Position numbers and translations under genes: made by a program. Shown here piece after piece: positions 50,859-60,134 of a stretch of DNA of 64,000 bases; within the stretch, counting starts at the first letter, position 1, and the number at the start of each line of letters is the position of its first letter. Below the pieces are notes generated by a model that worked only from the letters and a program-made list of their open reading frames with translations, searched no databases and had not been told where the DNA came from. Origin of the DNA: Pullichristensenella sp963930055 (GTDB lineage Bacteria; Bacillota; Clostridia; Christensenellales; Aristaeellaceae); assembly GCA_963930055.1 (NCBI GenBank), contig CAWVKS010000008.1, positions 558,001 to 622,000 on the forward strand, written 5' to 3'.

Positions 50859-51929
50859 ATGAAGCGGATCGTATTGACCGGGGGCGGCACGGCGGGCCAC
50901 GTCACGCCGAACCTGGCGCTCATTCCCCGCCTTCTGGCAGACGGGTGGGACGTGCACTACATTGGCGAGGTGGACGGCGTGGAAAAGCGTCTCATCGCGG
51001 CCATCCCGCAAGTGACGTATCACAGCGTGTCCACGGGCAAGCTGCGCCGTTACTTCGATCCGAAAAACTTTACCGACCCCTTCAAGGTGGTCAAGGGCGT
51101 CGGACAGGCCTCCAAATTGATGAAGCAGCTCAAACCCGGCGTGGTCTTTTCCAAGGGCGGCTTCGTCTCCGTGCCCGTGGTGTACGGCGCGCGGCTGCAC
51201 AAGGTGCCCGTGGTGCTGCACGAATCGGACATGACGCCGGGGCTGGCCAACAAGCTTTGCGCCCCCTTTGCGCGCAAGATACTCTGCACGTTCCCGGAGG
51301 CGGCGCGCGGCTTTGGCGAAAAGGGCGTCTATACCGGCACGCCCATCCGCCCGGAGATTTTGAGCGGCGACCGCGAAAAGGGCCTGGCCACCTTCGGCTT
51401 TACCGACGGAAGGCCGGTCCTGATGGTCACGGGCGGCTCCTCCGGGGCGCAGGCCATCAACGCCGCCGTGCGCGAGGCGCTGCCGAAGCTTTTGGAATCG
51501 TTTCAGGTGCTGCACCTGTGCGGCCCGGGCAATGCGGACGAGGCGCTTTTGGGCACGCCGGGCTACGTCCAGTGCGAGTATCTGGACAGCGAAATGGCCG
51601 ACGCCTACGCCTGCGCCAACATACTCATCTCCCGCGCTGGGTCGAACACATTGTGCGAGATCCTCGCCCTGCGCAAGCCGGCGCTGCTCATTCCCTATCC
51701 CATGGGCGCCAGCCGCGGCGACCAGATCGTCAACGCCCGCTCGTTCGAGTCGCGCGGCCTCAGCCGCGTGCTGATGCAGGAGGATATGACCGCCGACCGC
51801 CTGGTCGCCGAGGTCATCAGCCTCTACCGCGACCGTGGCTCGCTGTACGAGAACATGGACAAGGAGCCCTCCGCCAACGGTGTGGAAAACGTGCTCCGGG
51901 AGATCTACGCCGTCGCCGGGGAACGGTGA
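50859..51929 (+). CDS. murG: UDP-GlcNAc transferase MurG
   Basis: A 356-residue glycosyltransferase (MKRIVLTGGGTAGHVTPNLA) with the G loop GGGTAGHVTPN, SKGGFVSVPVV, HESDMTPGLANK, GGSSGAQAIN and the C-terminal SRAGSNTLCEILALRKPALLIPYP. It adds GlcNAc to lipid I to form lipid II at the inner membrane face. The ATG at 50859 follows GGGAGGG. It stands alone rather than in the usual division cluster, so a second murG may exist elsewhere in the genome. Confidence 0.95.
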   Translation: MKRIVLTGGGTAGHVTPNLALIPRLLADGWDVHYIGEVDGVEKRLIAAIPQVTYHSVSTGKLRRYFDPKNFTDPFKVVKGVGQASKLMKQLKPGVVFSKGGFVSVPVVYGARLHKVPVVLHESDMTPGLANKLCAPFARKILCTFPEAARGFGEKGVYTGTPIRPEILSGDREKGLATFGFTDGRPVLMVTGGSSGAQAINAAVREALPKLLESFQVLHLCGPGNADEALLGTPGYVQCEYLDSEMADAYACANILISRAGSNTLCEILALRKPALLIPYPMGASRGDQIVNARSFESRGLSRVLMQEDMTADRLVAEVISLYRDRGSLYENMDKEPSANGVENVLREIYAVAGER

Positions 51930-51941
51930 CGGGCGGACGCG

Positions 51942-52291
51942 AACATTGCCTCCACAGGGATGTGGGGGCAATGTTTCAGAGCGCTGACAAAGCCTACAAC
52001 CGCAAAAATCGCTCTGATATACAAAAAATCAGAAGCGATTTTTGCTTCCTGCGGTGGATTTGTCGAGCCCTTTGGGATCGTCAAATCCAGTCGCCCTTGG
52101 CGACAAATTTTGCCGCCGGCAAAATTTCCTCGTCAGCTGCACTTGCATCCTGCGGTCACTTACGTCTAAGTAAGCTCCCTTGGCTGCAAGTACAGCTTCC
52201 TTGGCTTGCAGGCTTTCTCAACGCTCTGCCAGTCTGCCCACTTTGTCAACATCCTGGAACATTGCCTCCACAGGGATGTGGGGGCAATGTT
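51942..52291. repeat. Hairpin-dense 350-bp element with duplicated end hairpins
   Basis: Identical 34-bp hairpins AACATTGCCTCCACAGGGA... lie at 51942-51975 and 52258-52291. Inside them a diverged inverted pair (CAGAGCGCTGACAAAGCCTA near 51978, and the inverse of GGCTTTCTCAACGCTCTGCC near 52210-52235) frames several further hairpins: AAAAATCGCTCTGAT/ATCAGAAGCGATTTTT, GTCGCC/GGCGAC, AAATTTTGCC/GGCAAAATTT and ACTTA/TAAGT. No open frame. It fills the gap between murG and the AraC gene; the second end hairpin with its T run also works as a rightward terminator. Confidence 0.75.
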
Positions 52292-52302
52292 TTTTGCGCG
52301 CT

Positions 52303-53022
52303 TCAGGGCCTTTCCCGCGCGGCGGCGCCGTTGCTGCGGCGCATTTCGGTGGGCGTGCAGCCGTAGTGCTTTTTGAAGATGCGGGAAAAGTAGTTGAAAT
52401 CGCTGACGCCGCAGCGCCCCGCGACCTCCTGCACGCTCAGGCTGGTGGCGAGCAGCAGCGTTCGCGCCGCTTCCATGCGCTTGGCGCGGATGAAGCCCTG
52501 CAGGGGCAGTCCGGCTTCGCGCAGCGTGAGGCGCGAGAGCGTGTCCGCGGAAAGGAAGAACACCGATTGCAGCCTCCGGGCGCTGAGGGGGGCGTCGATG
52601 TGCTCGCAAATATAGCGGGAGAGTTCGTCGAACGTGCCGAGGCGCTCCGGGAAGAGCTGTTCTTCCGCCGCCAGGCTGGCGCAGGCGCGCAGCATGCTGC
52701 GCAGGGCGTCCAGGTAGCCCTGCGAGGAGGCGCACACAGGCCCCGCCGCCAGCGTCCCCACGCTCTCCCCGCAGATGGCGAGGCTTACGGACACCACCGG
52801 GAAGCCGCCGCGGCACAGCGTTTCTTCCTCCCGCCCGTCCAGCGCCTGCACAGAGGGGCAGACTGCCTTGCCGGCGCGGTGCGCGCATGAGGCGCAGGGC
52901 ACACTGCCCACGTCCGCGCTAAAGCGCAGCGCGTGCCCCTGGCCGGGGCCGATAAAATAGACGCATTGCTGGAGCGCCAGCGAGGCCCCGGCAAGAAGTT
53001 CCCTGAGATCAGCGATCCGCAT
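52303..53022 (-). CDS. AraC-family regulator with PocR-like sensor
   Basis: A 239-residue regulator from ATG 53022 (MRIADLRELLAGASLALQQC). The N-terminal part has CASCAHRAGKAVC, ETLCRGGFPVVSVSLAICGESVGTLAAGPV, a PocR/GAF-like ligand or metal-binding domain. The C-terminal 100 residues are the double HTH (LSARRLQSVFFLSADTLSRL and LSVQEVAGRCGVSDFNYFSRIFKKHYGCTPTEMRRS). It is divergent from lacI-like 53176 and probably controls this sugar locus. Confidence 0.88.
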   Translation of the reverse strand: MRIADLRELLAGASLALQQCVYFIGPGQGHALRFSADVGSVPCASCAHRAGKAVCPSVQALDGREEETLCRGGFPVVSVSLAICGESVGTLAAGPVCASSQGYLDALRSMLRACASLAAEEQLFPERLGTFDELSRYICEHIDAPLSARRLQSVFFLSADTLSRLTLREAGLPLQGFIRAKRMEAARTLLLATSLSVQEVAGRCGVSDFNYFSRIFKKHYGCTPTEMRRSNGAAARERP

Positions 53023-53070
53023 GCCCGTCACCCCATCTTCACATTCGTTAACGAAACCTTTTAAATATAC

Positions 53071-53105
53071 GGAAATCGTGCTATAAATCACCGAAATCGT
53101 GCTAT
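53071..53105 (+). promoter_or_regulatory. Two direct repeats 21 bp apart, probable AraC-type site
   Basis: GAAATCGTGCTAT occurs at 53072-53084 and 53093-53105, exactly 21 bp apart, the half-site spacing typical for AraC-family proteins. They lie between the divergent AraC and LacI genes. Confidence 0.65.
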
Positions 53106-53146
53106 TATTATAGCATGGAAAGCTGCTATAATCAATATATAAACTA

Positions 53147-53162
53147 TTTGAAACGTTTTAAA
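53147..53162 (+). promoter_or_regulatory. LacI-type operator
   Basis: TTTGAAACGTTTTAAA is a CG-centred palindrome like LacI/CcpA-family operators, 14 bp before the lacI-like gene and 20 bp after a TATAAT (53127-53132). Autoregulation is likely. Confidence 0.65.
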
Positions 53163-53175
53163 TGCTGAGGGCAGG

Positions 53176-54177
53176 ATGAGGATAACGATCAAGGACGTGG
53201 CCAGGGAAGCGGGGGTGTCCATCGCCACGGCGTCCATGGCGCTGAACAACCGCGCCGGCGTGAACGCGCAGACGCGCAGCCGGGTGTTGCGGGTGGCGCG
53301 GGAGATGCACTATGTGGCCAACCACTCCGCGCAGGCGCTGGTCATGCAGGAAAGCGGTTGTATCGGGCTGATGCTCCCGGAGATCCAGAACCCGTTTTAC
53401 AGCGCTATCGTGGATATACTTTCGCACCTGGCGGAAGAGCGCGGCTACACGCTTTTGCTGGGCATTACCAACAACAGCGCCGAGCAGGAAGAAAAATACA
53501 CGCGCTTTTTCCTTTCGCGCCGCGTGCAGGGCGTGATCGTGGTGCCGATCCTCAACCCGCGGCGCACGGGCGGCTGCCTGGAGATGCTGCGGCAGGCGGG
53601 CGTGCCCATCGTGTTTTGCACGGAGCGGTACGCCGGCAGCGCCGAGCCCGTGGTGATGTGCGATTTCGCACTGGGGCAGTACGAGATGACGAAATACCTG
53701 ATCGACCGCGGGCTGCGGGATCTCTGGTTCGTCTCCGTGGATATAGAGGCCCAGTTCACCGCGCTTCGCTACCAGGGCTATGTGCGGGCGCTTGAGGAAG
53801 CGGGGCTTCCCGTGCGGCGCGAGCGCGAGCTGCTTTTGAAGATGCCTTGGTATGACCAGGCGTATGAGGGCGCGAGCTGCATCCTCGAGGACCCGCCGGA
53901 GGCCGTCGTCTGCATCAACGATATCATGACCATGGCCATTATGAAGCGCATCCTCGAATCCGGCCTGTCCATCCCCAGGGACATTTCCGTGGCCGGGTTT
54001 GACGACATCATGTTTTCCGCGCTGGTCTCGCCGCCCCTGACCACCGTGCACCAGCCGTTGCAGGAGATCTGCGAACAGACCATGCAACTGCTCATGGACG
54101 CCATGGAGGGCGCGGCGGAGGGCGAAGGCGTCCATCTCATCGCCCCGCACCTGGTCGTGCGGGAAACGACGGCGTGA
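53176..54177 (+). CDS. LacI-family transcription regulator
   Basis: A 333-residue repressor: HTH ITIKDVAREAGVSIATASMALNN, hinge, and a periplasmic-binding-protein-like domain (GCIGLMLPEIQNPFYSAIVD, VVCINDIMTMAIMKRILESG, ISVAGFDDIMFSALVSPPLTTVHQPLQEI). It probably senses the sugar imported by the transporter encoded just downstream. Confidence 0.93.
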   Translation: MRITIKDVAREAGVSIATASMALNNRAGVNAQTRSRVLRVAREMHYVANHSAQALVMQESGCIGLMLPEIQNPFYSAIVDILSHLAEERGYTLLLGITNNSAEQEEKYTRFFLSRRVQGVIVVPILNPRRTGGCLEMLRQAGVPIVFCTERYAGSAEPVVMCDFALGQYEMTKYLIDRGLRDLWFVSVDIEAQFTALRYQGYVRALEEAGLPVRRERELLLKMPWYDQAYEGASCILEDPPEAVVCINDIMTMAIMKRILESGLSIPRDISVAGFDDIMFSALVSPPLTTVHQPLQEICEQTMQLLMDAMEGAAEGEGVHLIAPHLVVRETTA

Positions 54178-54226
54178 ATTTATTGGGGAGACATTCCCCG
54201 ATAAAAATAAAAAGGAGGATCCACTT

Positions 54227-55183
54227 ATGAAGAAACTGTTGTCCCTGGTCCTGTGCGTGCTGATGCTCGCGGCCTTCGCCTCTGTGGCGAGCGCTGAGGA
54301 TGATCAGATCGTCATCGGCATGTCCATCCCGCAGATGGCCAACCCCTACTTTGTGTCCGTTATGAATGGCGTGCAGGACAAGTGCGATGAGCTCGGCTAC
54401 GAGCTGGTCGTGGTGGACGCCGGCTACGACGTTGCCAAGCAGGTCTCCGACTTTGAAAACTTCGGCAACCAGGGCGTGGACTGCGTCATCGCCTGCCCCA
54501 TCGACTCCAACGCGCTGCTGCCCGTCAGCGAGCAGCTGCAGGAGCAGGGCATCGTCGTGATCTCCTTCGCGCAGATCATTGACAACGCCGACGCCATCTT
54601 CACGCTGGATGAGTACAGCTACGGCACCGTCATCGGCACCAACGCCGCCACCTGGATCAACGAGCATCTGGACGGCAAGGCCCAGGTCCTCATCATCTCC
54701 CAGGACAACGTCGAGGCTGTCGTGGCCCGCGGCGACGGCATCCAGGACACCATCGAGGAGCTCTGCCCCGAAGCGGAGATCGTCGCCCGTCAGGCTGGCG
54801 ATAACCCCACCACCGGCATGGAGATCACCGAGAACATCATGCAGCAGTATCCCGATGTGCGCGTCATCACCGGCAACAACGACTCCGGCCCCCTGGGCGC
54901 CTACGAAGCCATCATGGGCATGAACCTCGACGAGGAAGCCATGGCTGACTTCTACATCGGCGGCGGCGACGCTACCCCCGAGGCCATTGCCAAGATGCAG
55001 GAGGAAGGCTCCATCTACCGCGCGACGGTGGATATCGCCCCCTACCAGACCGGTCTTGACTGCGTTGCCTGCTTTGCCGACTTCCTGGCCAACGGCGTGC
55101 CGGAGGAGGCCCCCGTGTCCTACTTCAAGTGCGAGCCCGTCTGGCAGGAGCAGGTCCTCAGCGGCGAGTACGTTGCGCAGTAA
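54227..55183 (+). CDS. Sugar-binding protein of an ABC importer
   Basis: A 318-residue ribose-type binding protein with a signal peptide (MKKLLSLVLCVLMLAAFASVASA, cut before EDD), then IVIGMSIPQMANPYFVSVMNG and CVIACPIDSNALLPV, VITGNNDSGPLGAYEAIMG. There is no lipobox Cys, unusual for a Gram-positive binding protein; it may be held by other means or be an N-terminally unanchored form. AAAGGAGG lies upstream. Confidence 0.92.
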   Translation: MKKLLSLVLCVLMLAAFASVASAEDDQIVIGMSIPQMANPYFVSVMNGVQDKCDELGYELVVVDAGYDVAKQVSDFENFGNQGVDCVIACPIDSNALLPVSEQLQEQGIVVISFAQIIDNADAIFTLDEYSYGTVIGTNAATWINEHLDGKAQVLIISQDNVEAVVARGDGIQDTIEELCPEAEIVARQAGDNPTTGMEITENIMQQYPDVRVITGNNDSGPLGAYEAIMGMNLDEEAMADFYIGGGDATPEAIAKMQEEGSIYRATVDIAPYQTGLDCVACFADFLANGVPEEAPVSYFKCEPVWQEQVLSGEYVAQ

Positions 55184-55205
55184 ATCGTCCATAACGCTGT
55201 AAGGC

Positions 55206-55226
55206 GGCGCCCCCGCGCGGGGCGCC
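55206..55226 (+). terminator. Hairpin between binding protein and ATPase genes
   Basis: GGCGCCCC/GGGGCGCC perfect stem with no T run; a second GC hairpin follows at about 55248-55280. Such structures stabilise the binding protein message and lower expression of the membrane genes. Confidence 0.6.
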
Positions 55227-55308
55227 CCCGGAATGGACGGCGCTTTGGCGGGGCGGCGGGTCTGTCGGCCGTCCCGCCTGCAATAAGGCATGTTTTGCGG
55301 AGGTAAAG

Positions 55309-56796
55309 ATGCAGGATAATATACTTGAGGTTAGACACCTTAGCAAATACTATGCCGGCGTAAAAGCGCTGGACGATGTATCCATCGCCTTCCGCAGAGG
55401 CGAGGTGCACGCGCTTGCCGGCGAAAACGGCGCAGGCAAGTCCACGCTGATCAAAGCGATCACCGGCGCCATTGTGCCTACGGCCGGGACCATCGTCCTC
55501 GAAGGCCAGGAATATGCCAAGCTCAACCCGATGGAAGCCATCGACAAGGGCGTCGCCGCGATCTATCAGGAGTTCACGCTGATCCCGCATTTGACTGTCG
55601 CCGAGAACATCTACTTCGGCAAGGAAGCGGGCCGGGGCGTCTTTGTGGACAAGAAGGCCATGAACGCCAGCGCCAGGGCGCTGATGGACGACATGGGCAT
55701 CGATCTGGATCCCTCCGCGTTCGTCTGCGACCTGGGCATCGCCTACCAGCAGATCGTGGAGATCGCCAAGGCCGTTGCGGCCAATTCCAAGATACTCATC
55801 ATGGACGAGCCGACCGCGCCGCTGACCAACAAGGAAACGCAGATGCTTTTCCAGATCATCGAAAAGCTGCGCTCGCGCAACGTCACCATCATCTACATCA
55901 GCCACCGCATGGACGAGATCTTCAAGGTCTGCGACCGCGTCTCGGTCATGCGCGACGGCAAGTATATCCGCACGGACAACACGGCGGACATCACCGTGCA
56001 CGATTTGATCGCCAGCATGGTCGGCCGCGAGCTGGGCGAGGATTACCCCCAGCGCACCAAGCCCATCGGCGAAGTCGTGCTGGAAGTGGAAAACCTCGAA
56101 TCGGAAAAGGTGCACGGCGTCACCTTCCAGCTCCACAAGGGCGAGATCCTCGGCTTTGGCGGCCTGGTCGGCGCCGGGCGCACGGAGGTCATGCAGGCCA
56201 TCTTCGGCGCGGACCGCGTCACGGGCGGCACGATCTCCATCAAGGGAAAGACTGTGTCGGTCAAAAGCCCCTCCAGGGCGTTGGAGCTGGGCATCGGCCT
56301 CATCCCCGAGGACCGCAAGAACCAGGGCGTGCTCCTGGGGCTGAGCGTGCGCCAGAACGTCACCTTCTCCTCGCTCAAACAGGCGATGATCGGCTGCTTC
56401 GTCAGCAACCGCAAGGACGTCGCCATTGCTACGGAATACACCGAAAAGCTGCGCATCAAGACGCCCAGCGTCAACCAGCAGGTGAAAAACCTTTCCGGCG
56501 GCAACCAGCAGAAAGTGGTGCTGGCCAAGGCGCTGGCGACCAAGTGCGACATCATCATCTTCGACGAGCCCACGCGCGGCATCGACGTCGGCGCAAAACA
56601 GGAGATCTACGGCCTGATGCGCCATCTGGCGGACGAGGAAGGCAAGAGCATCATCATGGTTTCCTCGGAAATGCCGGAGCTGATCGGCATGAGCGACCGC
56701 ATACTGGTGATGCGCCATGGCGGCATCGTCGGCGAGATACAAAAAGAGAATTATTCTCAGGAGCTGATCCTTGAGTACGCTTCTGGTCTGAAATAG
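55309..56796 (+). CDS. Sugar ABC importer ATPase (RbsA type)
   Basis: A 495-residue double ATPase: first Walker A GENGAGKSTLIKAITG, first Walker B LIMDEPTAPLTNKE, second-half signature NLSGGNQQKVVLAKAL and second Walker B IIFDEPTRGIDVGAKQEIYG. The second half has the degenerate P-loop usual in this family. It energises uptake with the RbsC-type permease. Confidence 0.95.
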   Translation: MQDNILEVRHLSKYYAGVKALDDVSIAFRRGEVHALAGENGAGKSTLIKAITGAIVPTAGTIVLEGQEYAKLNPMEAIDKGVAAIYQEFTLIPHLTVAENIYFGKEAGRGVFVDKKAMNASARALMDDMGIDLDPSAFVCDLGIAYQQIVEIAKAVAANSKILIMDEPTAPLTNKETQMLFQIIEKLRSRNVTIIYISHRMDEIFKVCDRVSVMRDGKYIRTDNTADITVHDLIASMVGRELGEDYPQRTKPIGEVVLEVENLESEKVHGVTFQLHKGEILGFGGLVGAGRTEVMQAIFGADRVTGGTISIKGKTVSVKSPSRALELGIGLIPEDRKNQGVLLGLSVRQNVTFSSLKQAMIGCFVSNRKDVAIATEYTEKLRIKTPSVNQQVKNLSGGNQQKVVLAKALATKCDIIIFDEPTRGIDVGAKQEIYGLMRHLADEEGKSIIMVSSEMPELIGMSDRILVMRHGGIVGEIQKENYSQELILEYASGLK

Positions 56797-56808
56797 GAGG
56801 AATAGGGC

Positions 56809-57789
56809 ATGTCCAAGATGAATTCCAAGAAGCTCAGAGCGATCCTCGGCGAGTACGGCATGATCGCCGTGCTGGTCCTGCTCGTGATCGTGTTTGCCTG
56901 CCTCTCGGATCGCTTCCTGATGATGAACAACATCTTCAACATCCTCCGGCAGGTCTCCATCGTCGGCATCATCTCCGTCGGCATGACGTTCGTCATGCTC
57001 ACCGGCGGCATCGACCTCTCGTGCGGCTCCGTGGTCGGCGCCAGCGTGGTCGGCGCGGCGCTTTTGATGGTCGAGGCCTCCATGCACCCGGTGCTCGCCT
57101 GCCTGATCATGCTGGTGTTCGGCACGGTGCTGGGCCTGATCAACGCCTTCTTCATTACGCAGTTCAAGGTGCCGCCGTTCATCGCCACGCTGGGCATGAT
57201 GACCTCCGTGCGCGGCATTGCCTATATCATCACCGGCGGCCTGCCCGTGTTCGGCTTCAACCGCTCGTTCACGGTGCTCGGCCAGGGCTATGTGCTCAAC
57301 GTCATCCCCATCCCCGTCATCGTCATGTTCATCGTCTTTGTCTTTGGCATCATCTTCCTGGGCAAGACGCGCATCGGCCGCCATATCTATGGCGTCGGCG
57401 GCAACGAGGAGGCGGCGCGCCTCTCCGGCGTCAACGTCAAGAAGATCAAGTACATCGTCTACGGCGTCGCCGGCCTGATGAGCTCCCTGGCGGGCGTGGT
57501 GCTGCTGGCCCGCGTCAACTCCGGCCAGCCCAACGCCGGCGAGGGCTATGAGATGGACGTCATCACCGGCGTGGTGCTCGGCGGCGTCAGCATGAGCGGT
57601 GGCCAGGGCCGCCTGGCGATGGTCATCGTCGGCACGCTCATCATGGGCATCCTCACCAACGGCATGACGATGCTCACCATCAACGAATACGTGCAGCAGT
57701 TCATCAAGGGCCTGGTGCTCATCGGCGCCGTGGCGCTGGATAACTTCATCAAGGAATCCCGTGCGAAGCAGTCCATCAGCAAAGCGTAA
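56809..57789 (+). CDS. Sugar ABC importer permease (RbsC type)
   Basis: A 326-residue permease with about nine membrane segments (AVLVLLVIVFACLSDRFLM, VGIISVGMTFVMLTGGIDLSCG, VGAALLMVEASMHPVLACLIML, and later). The GGIDLSCGSVVG and GVGGNEEAARLSGVNVKKIK motifs are typical. It starts 12 bp after the ATPase gene. Confidence 0.95.
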   Translation: MSKMNSKKLRAILGEYGMIAVLVLLVIVFACLSDRFLMMNNIFNILRQVSIVGIISVGMTFVMLTGGIDLSCGSVVGASVVGAALLMVEASMHPVLACLIMLVFGTVLGLINAFFITQFKVPPFIATLGMMTSVRGIAYIITGGLPVFGFNRSFTVLGQGYVLNVIPIPVIVMFIVFVFGIIFLGKTRIGRHIYGVGGNEEAARLSGVNVKKIKYIVYGVAGLMSSLAGVVLLARVNSGQPNAGEGYEMDVITGVVLGGVSMSGGQGRLAMVIVGTLIMGILTNGMTMLTINEYVQQFIKGLVLIGAVALDNFIKESRAKQSISKA

Positions 57790-57808
57790 CCAAAGGAGGA
57801 AATGTACG

Positions 57809-58486
57809 ATGAAACGCTCTGAACTCAACCAGATCATGCGCAACGCCCTGGCGTTGATCGCCGAGTACAAGTTCGCCCTGCCGCCCTTCGTCACCTGGAG
57901 CATGGACGAGTGGCAGACCAAGAACAGCGAATACGACGAGATCAAGGAAAACATGCTCGGCTGGGACATCACCGACTTTGGCAGCGGCGATTTCCACAAG
58001 CGCGGCCTGCTGATGATCACGCTGCGCAACGGCAACTTCAACAACCCCAAGTATGTCAAGACCTACGCCGAAAAGCTGCTCATCTCTGAGGAGAACCAGG
58101 TCACGCCCTACCACTTCCACTGGAAGAAGATGGAGGACATCATCAACCGCGGCGGCGGCACGCTGGTCATCAAGTGCTACAACTCCGGTGAAAATGGCGA
58201 GATGCTGGATACGCCCGTCACCATCCACAAGGATGGCCGCAGCTATCAGGTGCCGGCCGGCGAGCGCGTGGAAGTGAACGTGGGCGAGAGCATCACGCTC
58301 CATTGCGGCGTCTACCATTCCTTCTGGGCCGAGGGCGGCGCCTGCCTGATCGGCGAGGTCTCCAAGACCAACGACGATAACGTGGATAACCGCTTCTATG
58401 AGAACGTGGGCCGCTTCCCCACCATCGAGGAGGACGAACCCATCCTCTACCCGCTCTTCAGCGAGTATCCCAACATGCCCAAGTAA
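57809..58486 (+). CDS. D-lyxose isomerase-family sugar isomerase
   Basis: A 225-residue cupin-like protein (MKRSELNQIMRNALALIAEY) with metal ligands in TPYHFHWKKMEDIINRGGG and ITLHCGVYHSFWAEGGACLIGEVSKTNDDNVDNRFYE. This is the D-lyxose ketol-isomerase family that converts aldose/ketose pairs (lyxose/xylulose, mannose/fructose). The sugar here is not known. Next to an FGGY kinase it would produce the ketose for phosphorylation. Confidence 0.9.
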   Translation: MKRSELNQIMRNALALIAEYKFALPPFVTWSMDEWQTKNSEYDEIKENMLGWDITDFGSGDFHKRGLLMITLRNGNFNNPKYVKTYAEKLLISEENQVTPYHFHWKKMEDIINRGGGTLVIKCYNSGENGEMLDTPVTIHKDGRSYQVPAGERVEVNVGESITLHCGVYHSFWAEGGACLIGEVSKTNDDNVDNRFYENVGRFPTIEEDEPILYPLFSEYPNMPK

Positions 58487-58500
58487 GGGGCATCGTCCGT

Positions 58501-58537
58501 GGGCCCCGGAGATGTGCATCCGGGGCCCCGCTTTTTT
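58501..58537 (+). terminator. Strong hairpin terminator after the isomerase
   Basis: GGGCCCCGGA/TCCGGGGCCCC with a T run, 14 bp after the stop. Part of the transcription must pass it to express the kinase 55 bp downstream, or the kinase has another promoter. Confidence 0.85.
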
Positions 58538-58555
58538 CGCGCAAGGGGGTGCAAT

Positions 58556-60052
58556 ATGGCTGTTATCGGTTTGGACATTGGGACTTCTGGCGTCAAGAGC
58601 ACGCTGTTTGACGACGAGGCGCGCATCATCGGCCACGCCTACCGGGAATACGACCTCATCGGCGAGGCTGAGGGGCGCTACGAATTGGACCCGCGCGTGC
58701 TCTGGGAAAAGACCCAGGAAGTGCTCGCCCTCTCGGTCAAGGACAGGGATTGCGAGGTGGAGGCGATCTGCGTCACCTCCATGGGCGAATCCTTCGTCTG
58801 CCTGGATGAGCGCGACCGCGTTTTGTGCAACACCATGATCTACATGGATCCCCGCGGGGCGGAGGAGTGCGAGGAATTCCGCGCGCTCTATTCGGACGAG
58901 GAGATCCTCGGCAAGTGCGGCCAGTTCGTGGACCGCATGTTCGCCGTCTACAAATTGCGCTGGATGCGCAAGCACATGCCCGAGGTGCTGGAAAAGACGC
59001 GCCGCATCTGCTTTATCGCCGACTATACCACCTACATGCTTGGCGGCGAGTTCCAGTGCGACTATTCGCTGGCCGCGCGCAGCGCCATGTTCAATGTCTT
59101 TGACAAGCGCTGGATCGACGCGCACGTGGAGTTTTCCACGCTGCCCGCCTCGGCGCTGCCCACGCCCGTGCCCGGCGGCAGCGTCGTGGGCGAGATCGCC
59201 CCGGAGATCGCCGCGCGGCTGGGGTTGCGCGGTCGCGCCAAACTGATCGTCGGCGGCCACGACCAGATCCTCGCGGCGTTGGGCAGCGGCGCGTGGGAGT
59301 CCGGCGACATCGCCAACGGCATGGGCACGGTGGATTGCATCACCGCGGTCATGGCGCGCGAACAGCTCGACCCGGCGGAGATGATGCGCTACAATTTCCC
59401 CATCGTTCCCTATCTGGATTCGGGCAATTATGTCACCTATGCCTTCAATATGTCCGGCGGCTGCACGGTCAAGTGGTTCCGCGATACGTTCGCCAAGGAT
59501 GTCGCCGGCCGCAGCGACGCCTACGCGCTGCTCAACCAGGAGGCCAGCGACCATCCCACGGGCATGCTCGTGTTGCCCTACTTCGCCGGCGCGGGCACGC
59601 CCAGCATGGACGCGGCCACGCCCGCCGTCATCGCCGGTCTGCGCCTGGGCGCGTCGCGCGGCAAGGTGTTCCGCGCCTTCCTCGAGGGCGAGAGCTATGA
59701 GATGATGGTCAACATCGAGTGCCTGAAGGCGATGGGTATAGACGTCAAAAAGGTCATTACCGTCGGCGGCGGTTCCAATTCGCCTTTGTGGATGCAGGTG
59801 CGCGCGGATATCTTCAACGTGCCCGTGTGCCTGCCCGCCGTCAAGGAGGCCGGCACGTTCGCCAGCGCGCTGCTCGGCCTGGTGGGCGTGGGGCGTTACC
59901 CCTCCGTGCGGGAGGCGCAAAAGGCGCTCATCCGCTATGAGGAGACGTACGTCCCGGATGCGCGCCGCCACGCCGAATACGCCCTCTGGTACGGCCGCTA
60001 CAAGGCGCTCCACGCGACCATGCGCGACCTTTACCGCGCCTGGAACGAATAA
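58556..60052 (+). CDS. FGGY-family carbohydrate kinase
   Basis: A 498-residue sugar kinase (MAVIGLDIGTSGVKSTLFDD) with phosphate 1 motif LDIGTSGVKST, AICVTSMGESFVCLDERD, catalytic region GGHDQILAALGSGAW, and the C-terminal TVGGGSNSPLWMQVRADIFNVPV. Closest in pattern to xylulokinase/FGGY kinases. It likely phosphorylates the ketose made by the lyxose isomerase-like enzyme. Start at 58556 follows AAGGGGGTG. Confidence 0.93.
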   Translation: MAVIGLDIGTSGVKSTLFDDEARIIGHAYREYDLIGEAEGRYELDPRVLWEKTQEVLALSVKDRDCEVEAICVTSMGESFVCLDERDRVLCNTMIYMDPRGAEECEEFRALYSDEEILGKCGQFVDRMFAVYKLRWMRKHMPEVLEKTRRICFIADYTTYMLGGEFQCDYSLAARSAMFNVFDKRWIDAHVEFSTLPASALPTPVPGGSVVGEIAPEIAARLGLRGRAKLIVGGHDQILAALGSGAWESGDIANGMGTVDCITAVMAREQLDPAEMMRYNFPIVPYLDSGNYVTYAFNMSGGCTVKWFRDTFAKDVAGRSDAYALLNQEASDHPTGMLVLPYFAGAGTPSMDAATPAVIAGLRLGASRGKVFRAFLEGESYEMMVNIECLKAMGIDVKKVITVGGGSNSPLWMQVRADIFNVPVCLPAVKEAGTFASALLGLVGVGRYPSVREAQKALIRYEETYVPDARRHAEYALWYGRYKALHATMRDLYRAWNE

Positions 60053-60069
60053 GCATACGCCACGATATG

Positions 60070-60100
60070 GCCACGGAGCCTCGCGCCCCGTGGCTTTTTT
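60070..60100 (+). terminator. Terminator after the FGGY kinase
   Basis: GCCACGG/CCGTGGC stem, 11-nt loop, six T residues. Confidence 0.9.
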
Positions 60101-60134
60101 GCGCCGCGGCGGCGGGGGAGGGGAACGCCCCCCC

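Noticed and set aside
55120..58059. A 979-codon open frame on the minus strand
   Set aside because: It is antisense to the ABC transporter and isomerase genes, with His/Asp-rich composition caused by high GC third positions. No family pattern.
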